DNA of 64,000 nucleotides from Embiotoca jacksoni (lineage: Eukaryota > Chordata > Actinopteri > Embiotocidae): assembly GCA_022577435.1 (NCBI GenBank), contig JAKOON010000002.1, forward strand, positions 14,056,184 through 14,120,183, given 5' to 3'. This document shows positions 10,684 to 23,171 of the stretch, in pieces. The translations under genes were made by a program, and so were the position numbers. Positions within the stretch are counted from its first letter, which is position 1. Every line of letters begins with the position of its first letter. Under the pieces are notes generated by a model. That model saw nothing but the letters and a program-made list of their open reading frames with translations, searched no databases and was not told where the DNA came from.

Positions 10684-13596
10684 GAGTGGATCTGTAGACC
10701 ACACACATTCCTACCCGTCACTTAGCACTATATCCTCACGTGTTTTACATTCATGCCAAAAATGCTCTGTGGTGTCATTGCACTGACAAGGGAACAGTTC
10801 CTTTCTAAAATCGAATGTCTATTGACATGATTATAAATACCTATGGACACGTCTTCTTTTTTTACAGCCTGTTAAAAATTTATGTCATTATTTTTTAAGG
10901 ATGATTTACTGACAAACTATATGTTAAAAATGCACAATTACTATGCAAAACAGATCTGTCTGAAAAAAAAACAACAACTTTTGACTGGAAATTGTACGTG
11001 GTCTTTTTAGAGTGTGCAAATAGTTTTAGTGAGCAACTGACTGGACCCATGAGCAGGTGAATTACTTTCCACTGCAGTGCCGGGTGCAGGGGCGGGGACG
11101 TGTCTTATGCACCTCCCCAACATAAACCATTTGTCTGGCTCTCTGTCGCCAGTCACCACTCTGACTAAACTCTTCTCTCCTTTTTAGGCAGAGAGATCTT
11201 TATCTTTGTGTCCACCCCTGCATTATGGGCACAAAGACATTCAGACACAGTTCATATCTGCCAGGCAGCCCTATGACTCACAGCCCACACAACCACACCA
11301 TCTGCAGGAACTTTGGGGCATTGCAGAGGGAGTAATCACACTTTGACTGCTGCCTGTGGTAGTGGGCTTCAAAAATTTGGCATAAAAATTGAATTTACAA
11401 TATATTTAGTTACTTTTCTTTCAAGTCAAAGAGGGGAAAAAAAAAAAAGGAGTGTACAACAGATACACTTCCACTGGACACGCAGAAGCTCGTCCTCAGT
11501 CATCAGTCGGACATGACGAACTTCAGTCAGTACTGTCAGATCGGTGCAGATGGAGGGGATGTGCTGCACGAGACAAAGCCAGCTAAAAACAATAGACCAG
11601 TATCGGCTAAGGATGGGGGTTGGGTGGTGTCATTTTCTCTTTCTCTGTCCATCTCCTCTGTCCCAGATCTGTAAAATCTTGTAGGGGCTGAGTGTGGCTG
11701 GAGCTGGACAGTAATTGGTCCTTCACGGCTCCGGCCCCTCTTAACCCCTGACCCCTCAACTGAAGAGGAAGCTGGGACCGAAGGGCAGATGCCCTTTTAA
11801 ACCAGATGAGCTTAGTGATGTCACGGCTGCAGACAGATAATGGTGTGGTTGTGAGCACAGGGTAGAAAATGGGGGATCAAGGGAGACAAGTGGGAAAATG
11901 CAGGAGAATAATAAGAGAGGTGGTGCGGACCGAGAGCTGGGAGGATGTCGATGAGCGGGAGTAGGGCTGCAGAATATTGGAGTCGGCATGAACACTGGCT
12001 TGAAAATCACTGCTAATGTAAATTCACACCGATTTCTGCCAAAATTTTCTCCTTTGAGTTTACAGCAGGCCTTTACCCTGCAACAAGATATTGTCTTAAA
12101 AATGCCCATTTCTAAAGGTTTATTGTGCACACCCATACTGTGAATACCCAAAGGGAAGAGATCCACCGGTGTTTACCTCCAATAGTCACCCCGGCACATC
12201 GAACTGTAATTTCTATGTGCTCAGCAAAAGCAGAGCTGGTGTCTATTGTCTATCTATCTGTCCCCTCGCTGTCGTGCGTGTACATACACAAGGAACTCCC
12301 AACTGCCAAATCCTTTCTACTGCAAAATCCCATTTTTCAGGTAGCACACTCTGTCCTTGCCAGCAGCTGAAACAGACTGGTGGGCTCAGAGAAGTCAGGA
12401 ACTAATCAGGAACTCTGCGGAGTCAGTCGCTGAGAAGAAGTAGCAAATACAGTATGGCCGTTGTGTGGCAATATTTGAGCTTGAATAAGTGGTGTTGTAA
12501 ATATTGAAAGATATTTAATCCTAGATTCTACATTTTCTCATTAAAACCCATGTACTGTACAAAGATCTGTACTTTTTTTTTTAAACAAAATGAGATTCTG
12601 CGTGTAGATTTTATGTTTTAATTAAACTCTGATGGAGAACGACGAAACTTTGTTGCAGTTTTTCCTCTTTTATGTAGGCTGTTATGTACACATTCACACA
12701 TATTTCTCTCTCTATTTTTACATTTCAACTCAGAAAACAAATCTAGATGTCCAAATCTGTTGTGCAGTTCATGTGTACTTGCATGTTCTTTTTTTTTTTT
12801 GTTTTTAATTGATGTGCTGCCAAATGTTTAATCAGAGCAGAAGTCGATTTGCAGATGGAGGTAATTATATTGTATCACTTAAAGCTCCTCACCCTCAACT
12901 GTTTGACCCCCTCCTTTACGTGCAGTAGATGTGTGCAGTGTGTGTCGTGCTGTTGTACTCATAAATCCAGTCCTGATCTTTCATGGTCAGGTACTGTATG
13001 CCTCGCCTGTAAAGTTTGTCATTGGCTAGAAACGAGCACACACTTTGCACATGGCCTGTTTACTCGGATGCCCTTCACCTGGCTTAGCTACCATGTAGAT
13101 TTGACATAATTGGCTTACCAGATCTCTTTTCAAGATTGAGACTTGGTATTGTTGTTTGGTTTTCTTTGTTTTGCTGTAGCCTCCCTTTGTGTGATATTCT
13201 TTCCCTTCCTCTGTGTGGGTGACTATATTTTCTCGTCATTGTCTGTGTTTGTCTTTTCTGTTTTTGCTGTCCATAGTAGAGACCTTCTAGAGCAACTAAG
13301 GCAGGCTGAATGTTGTGCCATGTGTTTATAGTATCTCTTTGCCTTTATTGCTTTAGTATGGAGGAAAGAGCTGTTGCCAGGGCAACTGTAGCTTTGACTG
13401 GGATTGGGGTGGCCATGGGAATTGATGGTACATTTCTAGACCATGCCGCTAATTAAATGTAATAACTGAAAAGTGACGTCTCGGTTTATTTAAACGAGCT
13501 TCACTCAGCACTAATCTCTTTTTTTTTTTTCTTCTTCTTCTTCTTCTTCTTCTCTTTCTCGCCTTTCTCTCTCTCTCTCCTTGTCTGTACTTACAG
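10684..13596 (+). other. Probable 3' UTR of the intronic zinc finger transcript, then zbtb46 intron
   Basis: After the TGA at 10683 I find no further coding sequence before 13597. No AATAAA lies close downstream. The nearest variants are ATTAAA at 12540-12545 and 12621-12626, the second followed by T-rich sequence, so a 3' UTR of about 1.9 kb is possible. The last few hundred bases hold an RFX X-box palindrome and a CTT tract leading into the acceptor at 13596. Confidence 0.4.
13373..13386. promoter_or_regulatory. Perfect RFX X-box palindrome
   Basis: The sequence GTTGCCAGGGCAAC is a perfect inverted repeat of GTTGCC with a 2-bp spacer, the textbook RFX-family X-box. It lies about 210 bp before the zbtb46 finger exon. 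A CRE-like TGACGTC occurs near 13473. Function is inferred from the motif only. Confidence 0.55.
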
Positions 13597-13772
13597 TGAA
13601 TGACTTCACGGTGATCCGTAAAAAGTTCAAGTGCCCCTACTGCAGTTTCTCTGCTATGCACCAGTGCATCCTAAAGAGGCACATGCGCTCCCACACCGGT
13701 GAAAGGCCCTACCCCTGTGAAATCTGTGGCAAGAAGTTCACCAGAAGGGAGCACATGAAGAGGCACACACTG
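13597..13772 (+). CDS. zbtb46: zbtb46 coding exon with zinc finger 1 and most of finger 2
   Basis: This 176-nt exon follows the acceptor TTACAG and ends before the donor GTGAGT at 13773. After completing the split Leu codon it reads NDFTVIRKKFKCPYCSFS and so on. It contains one complete C2H2 finger (CPYC, then H-x3-H in KRHMRSH), the TGERPYPC linker, and the second finger CEICGKKFTRREHMKRH, whose last histidine is supplied by the next exon. It leaves in phase 0. Upstream, 13541-13580 is a CTT/CT-rich polypyrimidine stretch that fits a strong acceptor. Confidence 0.95.
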
Positions 13773-13863
13773 GTGAGTGCAGTGTTACAATCACCTGTAT
13801 GGGGCAGTAAATTACACCAAAGTGTAAATGAACACTTTGAAATAATGTGTTTCCATCCAACAG

Positions 13864-14304
13864 GTCCACAGCAAAGACAAGAAGTACGTGTGTAAAGTGT
13901 GCAGCCGAGTCTTCATGTCTGCCGCCAGTGTTGGAATCAAGCATGGCTCCCGTCGTCACGGCGTCTGCGCCGACTGCTCGGGCCGGGGCATGGCCGCGCT
14001 GCTGGACCATAACGGGGAGGTGGGCGGAGATATCTCTCCGGAGGAGGAGCTGTATCCCGGCGATCGCTTCCACGATGACCAGGCGGAGTGCGACGGTGAC
14101 GGAGAAGGGGAGGAGGAGATGATGGTCGAAGGGGACGGAGAGATGTTGGGAGAAGGGGAGGAAGAAGGGGGGAAGTGGAAGGACTCAGGGATGACTGCTG
14201 AGACACACGGAGCACTGGACAATGAAAAGGAGGAAAGTGACTCCTCGGCACAGGAGGGGGAGCAGCAGAACGGAAGTGAGAGGGACTTTGCCTGGATCTC
14301 ATAG
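13864..14304 (+). CDS. zbtb46: zbtb46 last coding exon (third finger, acidic tail, stop)
   Basis: The exon starts after CAACAG with VHSKDKKYVCKVCSRVF, completing finger 2 and giving the third, atypical finger with the GIKHGSRRHGVC signature of ZBTB46. A second CxxC (CADC) follows. The remainder is a long acidic region rich in Glu, Gly and Asp (about 14040-14280) ending in DFAWIS and the TAG stop at 14302-14304. The acidic tail and the ending match the mammalian protein (terminal FAWLS), although the acidic part diverges. 441 nt, 146 residues plus stop. Confidence 0.94.
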   Translation, partial: VHSKDKKYVCKVCSRVFMSAASVGIKHGSRRHGVCADCSGRGMAALLDHNGEVGGDISPEEELYPGDRFHDDQAECDGDGEGEEEMMVEGDGEMLGEGEEEGGKWKDSGMTAETHGALDNEKEESDSSAQEGEQQNGSERDFAWIS

Positions 14305-14493
14305 AATCTGTCGGGCTCCTGTTCGTGGCTTGTCAACCAATCTATGAAGATCTCTTGCGATCTCTCAGGCAGAATCTTCTGCCCTCTTTACCCATTCGTC
14401 CCACGGTGGGCAGGCCTTCCTTTGAACGGAAATGCTGTAGGGTGATGCGCGACAATGATCTAATACCATTCTGGTTAACACTCAAAATTCAAA

Positions 14494-14591
14494 TGCGCAC
14501 ACACGCACGCACGCACGCACACACACACGCACGCACGCACGCACACACACACACACACACACACACGCACGCACGCACACACACACACACA
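14494..14591. repeat. (CA)n/(CG)n-interrupted repeat in zbtb46 3' UTR
   Basis: Mixed ACAC and ACGC units. Alternating purine-pyrimidine throughout, so capable of Z-DNA. Confidence 0.95.
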
Positions 14592-17500
14592 GCTATTCTC
14601 AACCTTGACTGCCATAGTAGAAGAAGAGTGATCAAGAGATGGCTCGACTGCAAGGCTTTTTCTGCTTACCTCCTTTACTTCTGATGCAGTGTTTTTGTGT
14701 TTCTTTTTCTTGAGGGTTCAGGCCAGAGTCCAGTAGTTTTTCTACTCTGTCACAACAGGAATCAAACGAGGACGCTGCCAAGGACACGGCCGACGCTAGG
14801 ACTGCAACTTTGAAATTTTTTGCCATCACAATCACCATGGAAACCAAGGATCACTGACGGTGTAGGGAAATAGCCAGGAGAAAGGGGGTGTCTTGGTCCC
14901 TCCACGGCTGTAATGTTCCTGGGGAAAGTGTCTCTCTTTAAGTGAAGAGAGAGTCTAAATCTATTGCAAAGCGATGTGTGTCAGAGGACGGGGCAGTCCG
15001 ATGACACATTGTTGATGCAGAGTCCTACTGCCACAGACTTGCACTTTAATGACAACTTGACTCCTATCAAAGCCCTGAACCCGTGGTTTACATTTTTGAT
15101 CTGATCTTTACTTACCTAAACAACTCGGTGACCGCACCTACCTTTAAGGATATACTTTATGTCCTCTTGACTGTTATCACGACATAGAAATCACTGAATC
15201 TTTGTGCAGATTGCTGTTTATATAGCCTATGCCTTTCAGTGTGGCCCTTCAATCTTTTCCTCACCTAAGTTTACCACCTGGTTTCTATCGATCCATTCCA
15301 ACATATACTGGAGATTTTGACAAAATGTACATACGATTTTTTTTGGAGTTTAAAAAGGGAAATGAAAGCTGTGCGAGACGAAGAGAGACAGAGAGACTGA
15401 AAGTTTACAGTGTATGCAAGAGTTTTAACCGTCGTTACAAACAAAGCGGACACAAGTTCCTGTTTCCCGGTTTGGAAAATCAACACAAGCACACAATGGA
15501 TCCGCATTGAGCTACACTAACAACTCTCTGTCTCTCTCGCTGTCTCTGGCTCAGTTTCTCTCACACTGGAGGTTGTGATGATAGGACCTGAGAGCTAAGT
15601 CTCTCACACCTAAAGAGGAGCTGCCTTTGTTAAAAAAAAAAAAAAAAAAAAAGAACTGTTTTCGTTTTCGTTTTCGTTTTCTGTTTATCATTATTTTTCT
15701 TTGTCAGTCATGTAATTCCAGTTTCAGGATACAGAATATGCAGACTCTTTCCATGGGTAATCTTTCTTTTGGGGATATACTTTCTCCGGCTTTGTAAGGC
15801 TAAAAAGAAAAGGATCAAAAATTGTGCTTGAAATTCTGAGTTTGATATGTGTAGAGAGTGTAATATTAATTTGTTTTGTTTTACAGCTATTTATTGAAAA
15901 AAAAAAAAACTGTTTGTGGATTTCTAATTTTTTTTTAGAAGTCATTCCCTCCTCTCTCTCTCTCTTTCTGTGTGCGTTGGGTGGAACAGGATGGCTGTTT
16001 GTATGCAAGAATGAGTGTCCAGTGTCCAAAAAGTCTATATTGGTTTCCTGAGATTATTTCCATGTTTTTGGCAAATTTATTGACAATTCAAGTGAGGCAG
16101 ATGTCTTATTATTATGAATATCAGAACTATGATTACTGTTGTTGATGTTGCTATTATTAATTATTATTAAGTGCTGGATGCTAAGCTTTATTGTGTGTTC
16201 TTTTTTGATATTTTATATCTTGTATAAGAAAAAAAGCTTTTATACGTTGCCTTGTTGTGGACAGCAAGCCATGGGGCTTTTTATCAACCTTTTATTGTGC
16301 CAGTTTACGCTTTTTCTGTCGTATTTGCTTTTTTTTTTTCTTTTCTTTTTTTTTAAGGGGGGGGATAACACATTCACTGTCCAACTTCTCTGTTAGATAT
16401 TGATTGAAACTTATACTCAGCACACGCTTTTTGCATCACTAATGTACACTAATTGATTAATATGGAACCAAAAACAATCTAGTACTTTGTATACATCAAG
16501 TGCTTTTGTTTCACAGTCTGTGTGTGCAGGTGCTTTTGGATTTATTGTTGTGGTAAAGAGTTTTGTTGTTGGGTTGTTTTTATTTTTGAACCTGTCACTA
16601 TTTGTCACAGTTTTTAAAAAAAAAAAGTGCACATGTTATGGTATTATTGTGAACATGAAGGGCTGTGTGAAAGGACCAGCTGGCTTTTGAAGACTGCATC
16701 TTAAAACCGAACTTATTTTTATTTCGTCTGGTTTTTACTCTCACACTTCAAATGACACACAATCAAGTGGAAATGCAGCATGCAGACAAAACACTCCCCT
16801 CAGATAGTGGACTGTTGAGTCTACATGCTGTGTTTCTACATGCCGGTGTTTTACTGGCTTCAGTCGAGTTAATTTAAAGGGAAAGTGAGCGCTGCAGAAG
16901 TAACTCTGGGAAACATTTAGTTGCCAGTGCTGGTCGCACTTACAGGCCTCTTCGCTACAGGTGCCGTGGACTGCCCTTCCCATCAACCCCTGCTGAGAAA
17001 CTGTCGGTGCGGTGCGATTTGTAATGCTCTTCATGTCTGGCAACTGTCTTTATTTTATTTGTATTATTTATTGTGTTTTTGTTTGACCCATTTATCAAAT
17101 AGTTGTACTTTTCTGGGGTTTAAAAAAAAGAAAAAAAAGAAGACTGACAATGGGTAAAATTTTTATGAATGTCAATGGTGGGTGTGGAAGGAGCCCATGA
17201 TCAGCGACAAATCTCTGTCCTGTGGCACTGTTGTGGCCACTGAGACATCTGGATGTATGCGTGACTCCCCCGCCCTGCGCTCTTCTCACGACCTGTACTG
17301 TATGTCCTCTTCCTCATTCTGGGTTGTACTTCAGGAAAACGTCTGCCATCAACCCCTCAATATGTGCCTCAATGACATTTCACCCGTGTGCTTGTGCGAG
17401 TGTCTGTTTCCAAGAGATGACTGAATATTTGTATCAATGGATAGAGATTAAGATGCGACTGATCAGATTAGAGGTGCAAAATGTTTTTCGAGGATTAAAG

Positions 17501-18304
17501 CTTCAAAGAGACAAATCATGATGGGCGACTAGATTCTCCTTCCCACCGTGTGTTGATGACCTTTTGTGCCCTGATTCTGTGGTCTTAACTGCATGCCTGT
17601 GTTCATTTTGTCATACCAAAGCGACATCTTCGACATCTGCACACAACCGTCTCATTCCACATGATGCAAAACTGGAACCGTTTGCTCTACTGCAGATGAA
17701 TATGGGTATTCCTAGACGTGTACAAATTGCAATCCTCATTTAGCCTGTATAGCTTGATTCACACGTGCAAATCATGAAGCCATAGATATGGGTATATCTA
17801 TATTATACTATATTTCAAAATTGGCGCTTTTTACTTTAGATTTTGTTCTTCTACTAAGAGTGATGTGTGTATACCTTCATATATATGAATTTATATTACT
17901 ATTATATATTATTTATTTTCTCTCAAGTTTCAGAGGGTCTTTGATTTGTAAAAGGTCGCACTTGAAGCTTGAGGTTTGTTTATTTTCATTGGGAATATTG
18001 TTCAATATGATACTGACTTTATATTGATTATTATCATAATCCTGTGTTTGTAACAAAATGTGCTAAATAATCAAAAAAACCTGTCCTGTTTTCACACCCG
18101 TTTTGTTTTTTGGGCAGAATTTAAGTGCTCTTGTGCGGATATCTTTTCGGTTGATAGTACTGATCACAAAACATTTTTACAGTCAACCATGAGCCTCCTG
18201 TTTTGATGTTGGGACCGGCCCCACCAGCCGTCCAAGCCTCTTTCTAACTTCATGTTTAGTGGAAGAATTAGCTTGACTATTATTTGCAAAAACCAATCAG
18301 TCTC

Positions 18305-18310
18305 AATAAA
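18305..18310 (+). terminator. zbtb46: Candidate poly(A) signal of zbtb46
   Basis: A canonical AATAAA lies on the + strand, with a GTGTGCTTTGTCTTTTGTTTT-like downstream element 35-55 bp later. It is the last good signal before - strand transcription is expected. Confidence 0.5.
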
Positions 18311-18613
18311 TTTTGAAATTGCTGCTGTAAAGAAGTGACCGACGTGTGCTTTGTCTTTTGTTTTCCTAATGCCTGCTGGACAGCTGATGGTGCTGTCAAA
18401 CCTCCCGGTGTCCACAAGGGGGAGGAAGAGACAAGTCAAAGATGGCATACACAGGAGGAATAAATCCAATCTGCTCATCTGACATTGCCATATATTTCCC
18501 TTTTTGGAAGATTTGTCTCTAAAAACGTCTCCTAAGGTCAATTATCCACAAGTATTTGTAATCATCTAAATATAAAAGATAAAGAATCTGATGGCAAACA
18601 TTCTCCATTCAGG

Positions 18614-18619
18614 TTTATT
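18614..18619 (-). terminator. slc2a4rg: Candidate distal poly(A) signal of slc2a4rg
   Basis: TTTATT on the + strand reads AATAAA on the - strand, 6.2 kb downstream of the slc2a4rg stop. Other AATAAA motifs on this strand (near 21637 and 22612) could be used instead. This one would leave about 300 bp between the two convergent genes. Confidence 0.35.
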
Positions 18620-18879
18620 TTTCTTTCCGTCACATTACATAACATGGATCACATTATCAGCATCATACATGGTCATCCATCTCTTCAAGCCCTAGTCACA
18701 GGCTTGACATTCACACAAATACTCTTTGAGTGCACCACTCCTCAGAAAGTGCTTCCTCCATGTGCGTGGGACTGTTGATGAAGACCAGAGGCCGAGCCCA
18801 CACGCACAGGAGAAATCTTGCCCTCCAGTGAAGATCCAAGGCTGACGTCATGTTTCCAAACGTAACGCTTTTAGCACTG

Positions 18880-18884
18880 TGCGC

Positions 18885-18915
<31 letters not shown>

Positions 18916-18925
18916 CGTGTGCGTG

Positions 18926-18956
<31 letters not shown>

Positions 18957-18957
18957 C
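18880..18957. repeat. (TG)n microsatellite with CG interruptions
   Basis: TG units with several GCGTG interruptions, near the convergent 3' ends. Confidence 0.95.
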
Positions 18958-20291
18958 ACGCTGCAGTGAGCCTTTCTTTTTACATTTAGAGGAAAACAAC
19001 CTACATCAGCCTTGGGTTATTGGATACTGAGAGGGGAAACTTAACACATAAAACCCTTCAGTGTTGTATCTCCTAACAAAAAAACCCAAAAAAATAACAA
19101 GAAAAAATGAGCAATGCTAGACATGCAAAACAACCTCAAACTCAACCAGACAATCAATCAAAGAGGGAAAGAAAAAAAAAAAAGAGCAAAGGTTGGTTTT
19201 TACACCAGCCAGTGTAAGGCTCAGTGAAAACACAACAAGAGGGGGAGGAGGGGGGGGGGGGGGGGAATGGTCATCAAATGAGAGAAGAAGTGACGGACAG
19301 GGTGAACACCTGGACAAACAATAAGAGCACAAACAGAAGAAGCAGAGAACTGAGTGGAGCTGCCATTGCAATGCATTACATTTGATTTGGAAGGAGATCT
19401 ATTGGCTTTGCTGCTGCTGGTTTACACACAAATGAAAACTGACATTCAAGAAAAGCAGCACATTAATCTTGACATATTTGGAAAAAAAAAAAAAAGAAGA
19501 AAAAAAAGGCTTTTTTTTTTTAATGCACATTTCAAGGGTTTAGTTTAGCTTAATATACTGGGTAAAAGGCTTGGGTGGGACCACAGTAAAGCTGGATAGC
19601 ACAAGAAAAGGAAGTGGAAAAGGTGATGGGAGAAGAATCGCTGTAGTGAAAAGGAAATGGCAAGGATATGTCTATTAGGAAACAAGTGGAAGACACTAAA
19701 AAGCATGCTGTCTGTTGGAATGTGCAGGGCACGGTAAAGATTCCCACAAGGTTCAAAACTTCCAGGGTGACCAGAGGTCGAAAGTTATCCCGCCTAACAA
19801 CAACAACTTATCGTCACAACCACAAACATCCATGACAACGATAACCACACGTATTCAGAAAAAAAAAAAAAAAAAAAAAAATGACAGCAACAGTGAGCGA
19901 GTGGCCCAGATGTCACCAGAAAGAGAGTTAGTTCTTGTTTCATTGTAAAGCATCTCATTGCACAAAGTGAGAGAGTAAAGCAATACTGCATGGTTGTTGT
20001 ATTATTCTATGATTAAGCAGTGTGGCATCAGCTGTCTGTGGGTGTTAAGAAATTTGGATACCAAACTCGAGACGCACTACAGGTTCACTACAGGCAGTAC
20101 AAACTAGCCAGCAACTATGACAACAAAAAGACTTTACTTTTTTTTTTTTATAGGTTTTACATTCAACATGTTTTTGTTTTTCTCCCCTTTGCCTCTAAGC
20201 TACAATATACATTGAATCTGTTCACTATAGGTTCTTAATTGAGTTTAAAAAAAAAAAAAAAAATCAAAGAAAAATATTCGGAGCAACTGTA

Positions 20292-20330
<39 letters not shown>

Positions 20331-20497
20331 CTTTTCATATAACAGAGATACAACAACAAACAAAAACAACAACAATATATGAAAAAGCCTCACGGTTCTC
20401 TTTATGTTGCATATGTACAAGAAAGCCCTGAAACTGCAAATCCATCGATATCGTCACTGCGTGTCTGGTGTCCGCTTTCTGTCTACTGTCAATCTGT

Positions 20498-20567
<70 letters not shown>

Positions 20568-21062
20568 TCAACTTCAATCTCCATGCCTCCTTTTGTGGTT
20601 GAAGATCTCTTTTTGAAAGAAAAATTCACCAAACGTTCTCTTGTCCAAGATCTATACACGAGAGCAAAGCTGTACCCACGTTTTTTTTTGTGTTTTTTCG
20701 TGAACCGAGCTGCACTCAAAGAACCAAGCGCTCAGTGATACAGGCTGGCGACTTGATCGTCACAGGCCAGCTTAGTGCAACTTGAAAAAAAAGGTGGAAT
20801 AGTGGCCGGCAGGCACCGGAACCTGTTAGCTTAACGTGTGCTGAAAGTCCCATTCTCTGCCAGCGAAAGCACTGGTTCTCCAACCCTGCTGGTGGAATCT
20901 AAAAAGTGCTTACATCGAGGATGGGGAGACACCTAACGGGTTGCATTTTGACACTCTGTATCAACGATCAAACCAAAGATAACATAATCAAAAGTGGTAT
21001 CCAGCACGAATAACCGTATGTACATGATACTATCTCAGCTTAGTAAAACAGAAAGAAGAAGG

Positions 21063-21100
<38 letters not shown>

Positions 21101-22015
21101 TAGAGGGAGCACAAAGCTGAGCTCTATGACTAACACGTGTGTGAGTATTGTGAGAAAAAAAAACCTCCAAGAAATAAAACATTGTAAAGCATCTGTAATC
21201 GCGACGATAATGTATAGCTACTGACTGAAACGGGAGTTTTCCCATCACTGAGACGAGGCTGGTACTGCTTTGGGCCCTTGGCAATTGTCCAAGGAAAGGC
21301 AAAGTGACTGACTACTGCGGAGTACCACACTGTACTTTTCCAGTACCACACTCCTAAAACTGCCACCACCACTGTAAGAGTAAGACAATTACTGACAAGA
21401 CCAATATTAATGGGGAACCCCAGAGGTTCACGACCCCCATCCCTGACACCCCATTTCTTCCAATCGGGCAGTGACGACATCCCTCCTGCACCCACGAAAC
21501 GAAACACTCTTTCACTTAAAAATGTGTGTATATAAAATGTTCATGTATAAAAACATGTCTTTGCGCAGTGCAACGTAGTGCAACGTAGTGCAATTTCATT
21601 AGGTCAGTCTACCTTCTCCTTTTTCTATTTTGTTTTTTTATTGGCACTTGGTGAAGTTTCGGACTGGAAGAGGCCTGCTGACCCAGTTTGTCTGGGAAGC
21701 CACTGGAATAAACGCTTTACAGGGATGATCTTAAATTTAAAAAACAAAAACAAAAACAAAAACATCCTCTAACAGGAAACGACTGAGATATTATGAAGTA
21801 CTATGACAGCGACCGTGAGTGGTTAACGTTTGTTTTTGACTTCATGCAATTCATCGAGAAGCGCTGACCGGGTCCGCCTGTGATGTGGTATCGGCCGACA
21901 GCAGACAGCACATGTGACCCCGTGACGACACGGGTGTTTCTATGGCGACAAAAGGTCTGATGTCAGTCGAGGAGCCTGCTAAAAGATGGGACTGCTCATA
22001 CAGGAAAGGACAGGC

Positions 22016-22017
<2 letters not shown>

Positions 22018-22071
<54 letters not shown>
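22018..22071. repeat. (TG)n microsatellite
   Basis: About 27 TG units in the probable slc2a4rg 3' UTR. Confidence 0.97.
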
Positions 22072-22073
<2 letters not shown>

Positions 22074-23171
22074 ATACGTTGCTACTGAGATCAGGTCAGC
22101 GTCGGGAGCGCTTAAGAGAGTAGAGGACACGCAGCAGAATGCACATTCACAAAGCTGCCAACGTACAGAGCAGAGGTGAATCTCTTTGAAAATATACATC
22201 TAATGCCGTGACTCCATCTCTGACTAAAGCAGAAAATGATCTATTAAAAGGTTTGTTTTCTTTTGTTTGGCCTTATCTCAAATGAGGGTCTAAGGAAAGG
22301 GGGGGAATTATAATTTGAATACCTTGTAAAGCTCTTTTCAGGCTAATTCACGAGTTTGGACTGTGGAGATAAATAATTTGACTTGACTCTCAGGTTTACA
22401 GGAAGCAGATAATCATCTTGGGAAAAAAAAAAAAAAAAAAATCTGTATTATCAGAAACTGATTGGGTCAATTTAGAGAAAGGTGATGACAACTATACATT
22501 ACTAGTGAGGGAGATATTTCTTTTTTTTTTTTTTAAGTTAAAAAAAAAAAAAACCAACTAATATGGGTATCTTTGAATGCAGGAATCCTTTAAAACATCC
22601 TGAACTAGAATTTATTCTACTTTCATCTTCAACACCAACAATTAGACATGGTCACTAAGTTGTCCATCCATGTCTTTAAGCCAATTTTAAGTGTTTTTCT
22701 CCCTGGAGATTTACAATTTGAGGCTGGTCAGTTTTAAAGATTTTTTTTTTTTTTTTTTAAATATTACTATAAAATGTACTTTTGTTTTTCCTTTCCCCTC
22801 CTGTTTTATGTATTAGTCAATAAAAAGAAATACCAAAACAGGTAACGAAGTGGGTTTTAAAACGAACTATTTTTCTACAAATGGCCAATATTGCTGAAAA
22901 ACACATTTGAAAGGGATATATCAAATTAAAGTATCTAACTAGCTTAAAAACTACCACCTATATTTCATCTAAAGCTTGGAGACCTTGGATTACCTTTTAC
23001 TATTAGAGATCTATTCTAAAAAGTAAGACTCTATTTTGGTAAAACATTTTAAAACTTTTGCTACGCTCCACATGAATCGGTGTACAGTCAACCACCAACT
23101 CCCCTGATCTGCACCGACTTGAATTGATTCTCACTATTCATTTTCAAGTGTTACACCAGAGTGAACGATGG

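Larger units (their letters stand above)
3126..14304 (+). other. zbtb46: zbtb46 gene, 3' part (coding span in window)
   Basis: ZBTB46 is a nuclear BTB-zinc finger transcription factor, known in mammals as a marker and regulator of classical dendritic cells and of endothelium. Three coding exons are present (3126-3407, 13597-13772, 13864-14304), and their phases join without a break. The encoded text carries family hallmarks: SSDSRGER, ALMSKNSLLSL, LLFEYLP, HSLSLNDFTVIRKKFKCPYC, a canonical TGERPYPC linker between fingers 1 and 2, the VFMSAASVGIKHGSRRHGVC block, an acidic tail and the terminal FAWIS. The N-terminal BTB/POZ exon is outside the window, so the gene is cut by the window edge rather than broken. 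It converges with slc2a4rg, as in human 20q13.33. The nearest paralogue, ZBTB10, is a less good match. Confidence 0.95.
14305..18335 (+). other. zbtb46: zbtb46 3' UTR
   Basis: About 4 kb follows the stop codon with no further coding exon. The region is AT-rich and contains a CA/CG repeat at 14494-14591, an A-run near 15631, a run of TTTTCG units at about 15658-15681, and several T runs. It most likely ends just after the AATAAA at 18305-18310, which is followed by GT-rich sequence at about 18341-18365, as expected downstream of a cleavage site. Earlier sites cannot be excluded. Confidence 0.6.

Noticed and set aside
13373..13479. MHC class II-type SXY enhanceosome
   Set aside because: X-box, inverted CCAAT and CRE parts are present, but in the wrong order and with the CRE about 90 bp from the X-box instead of adjacent.
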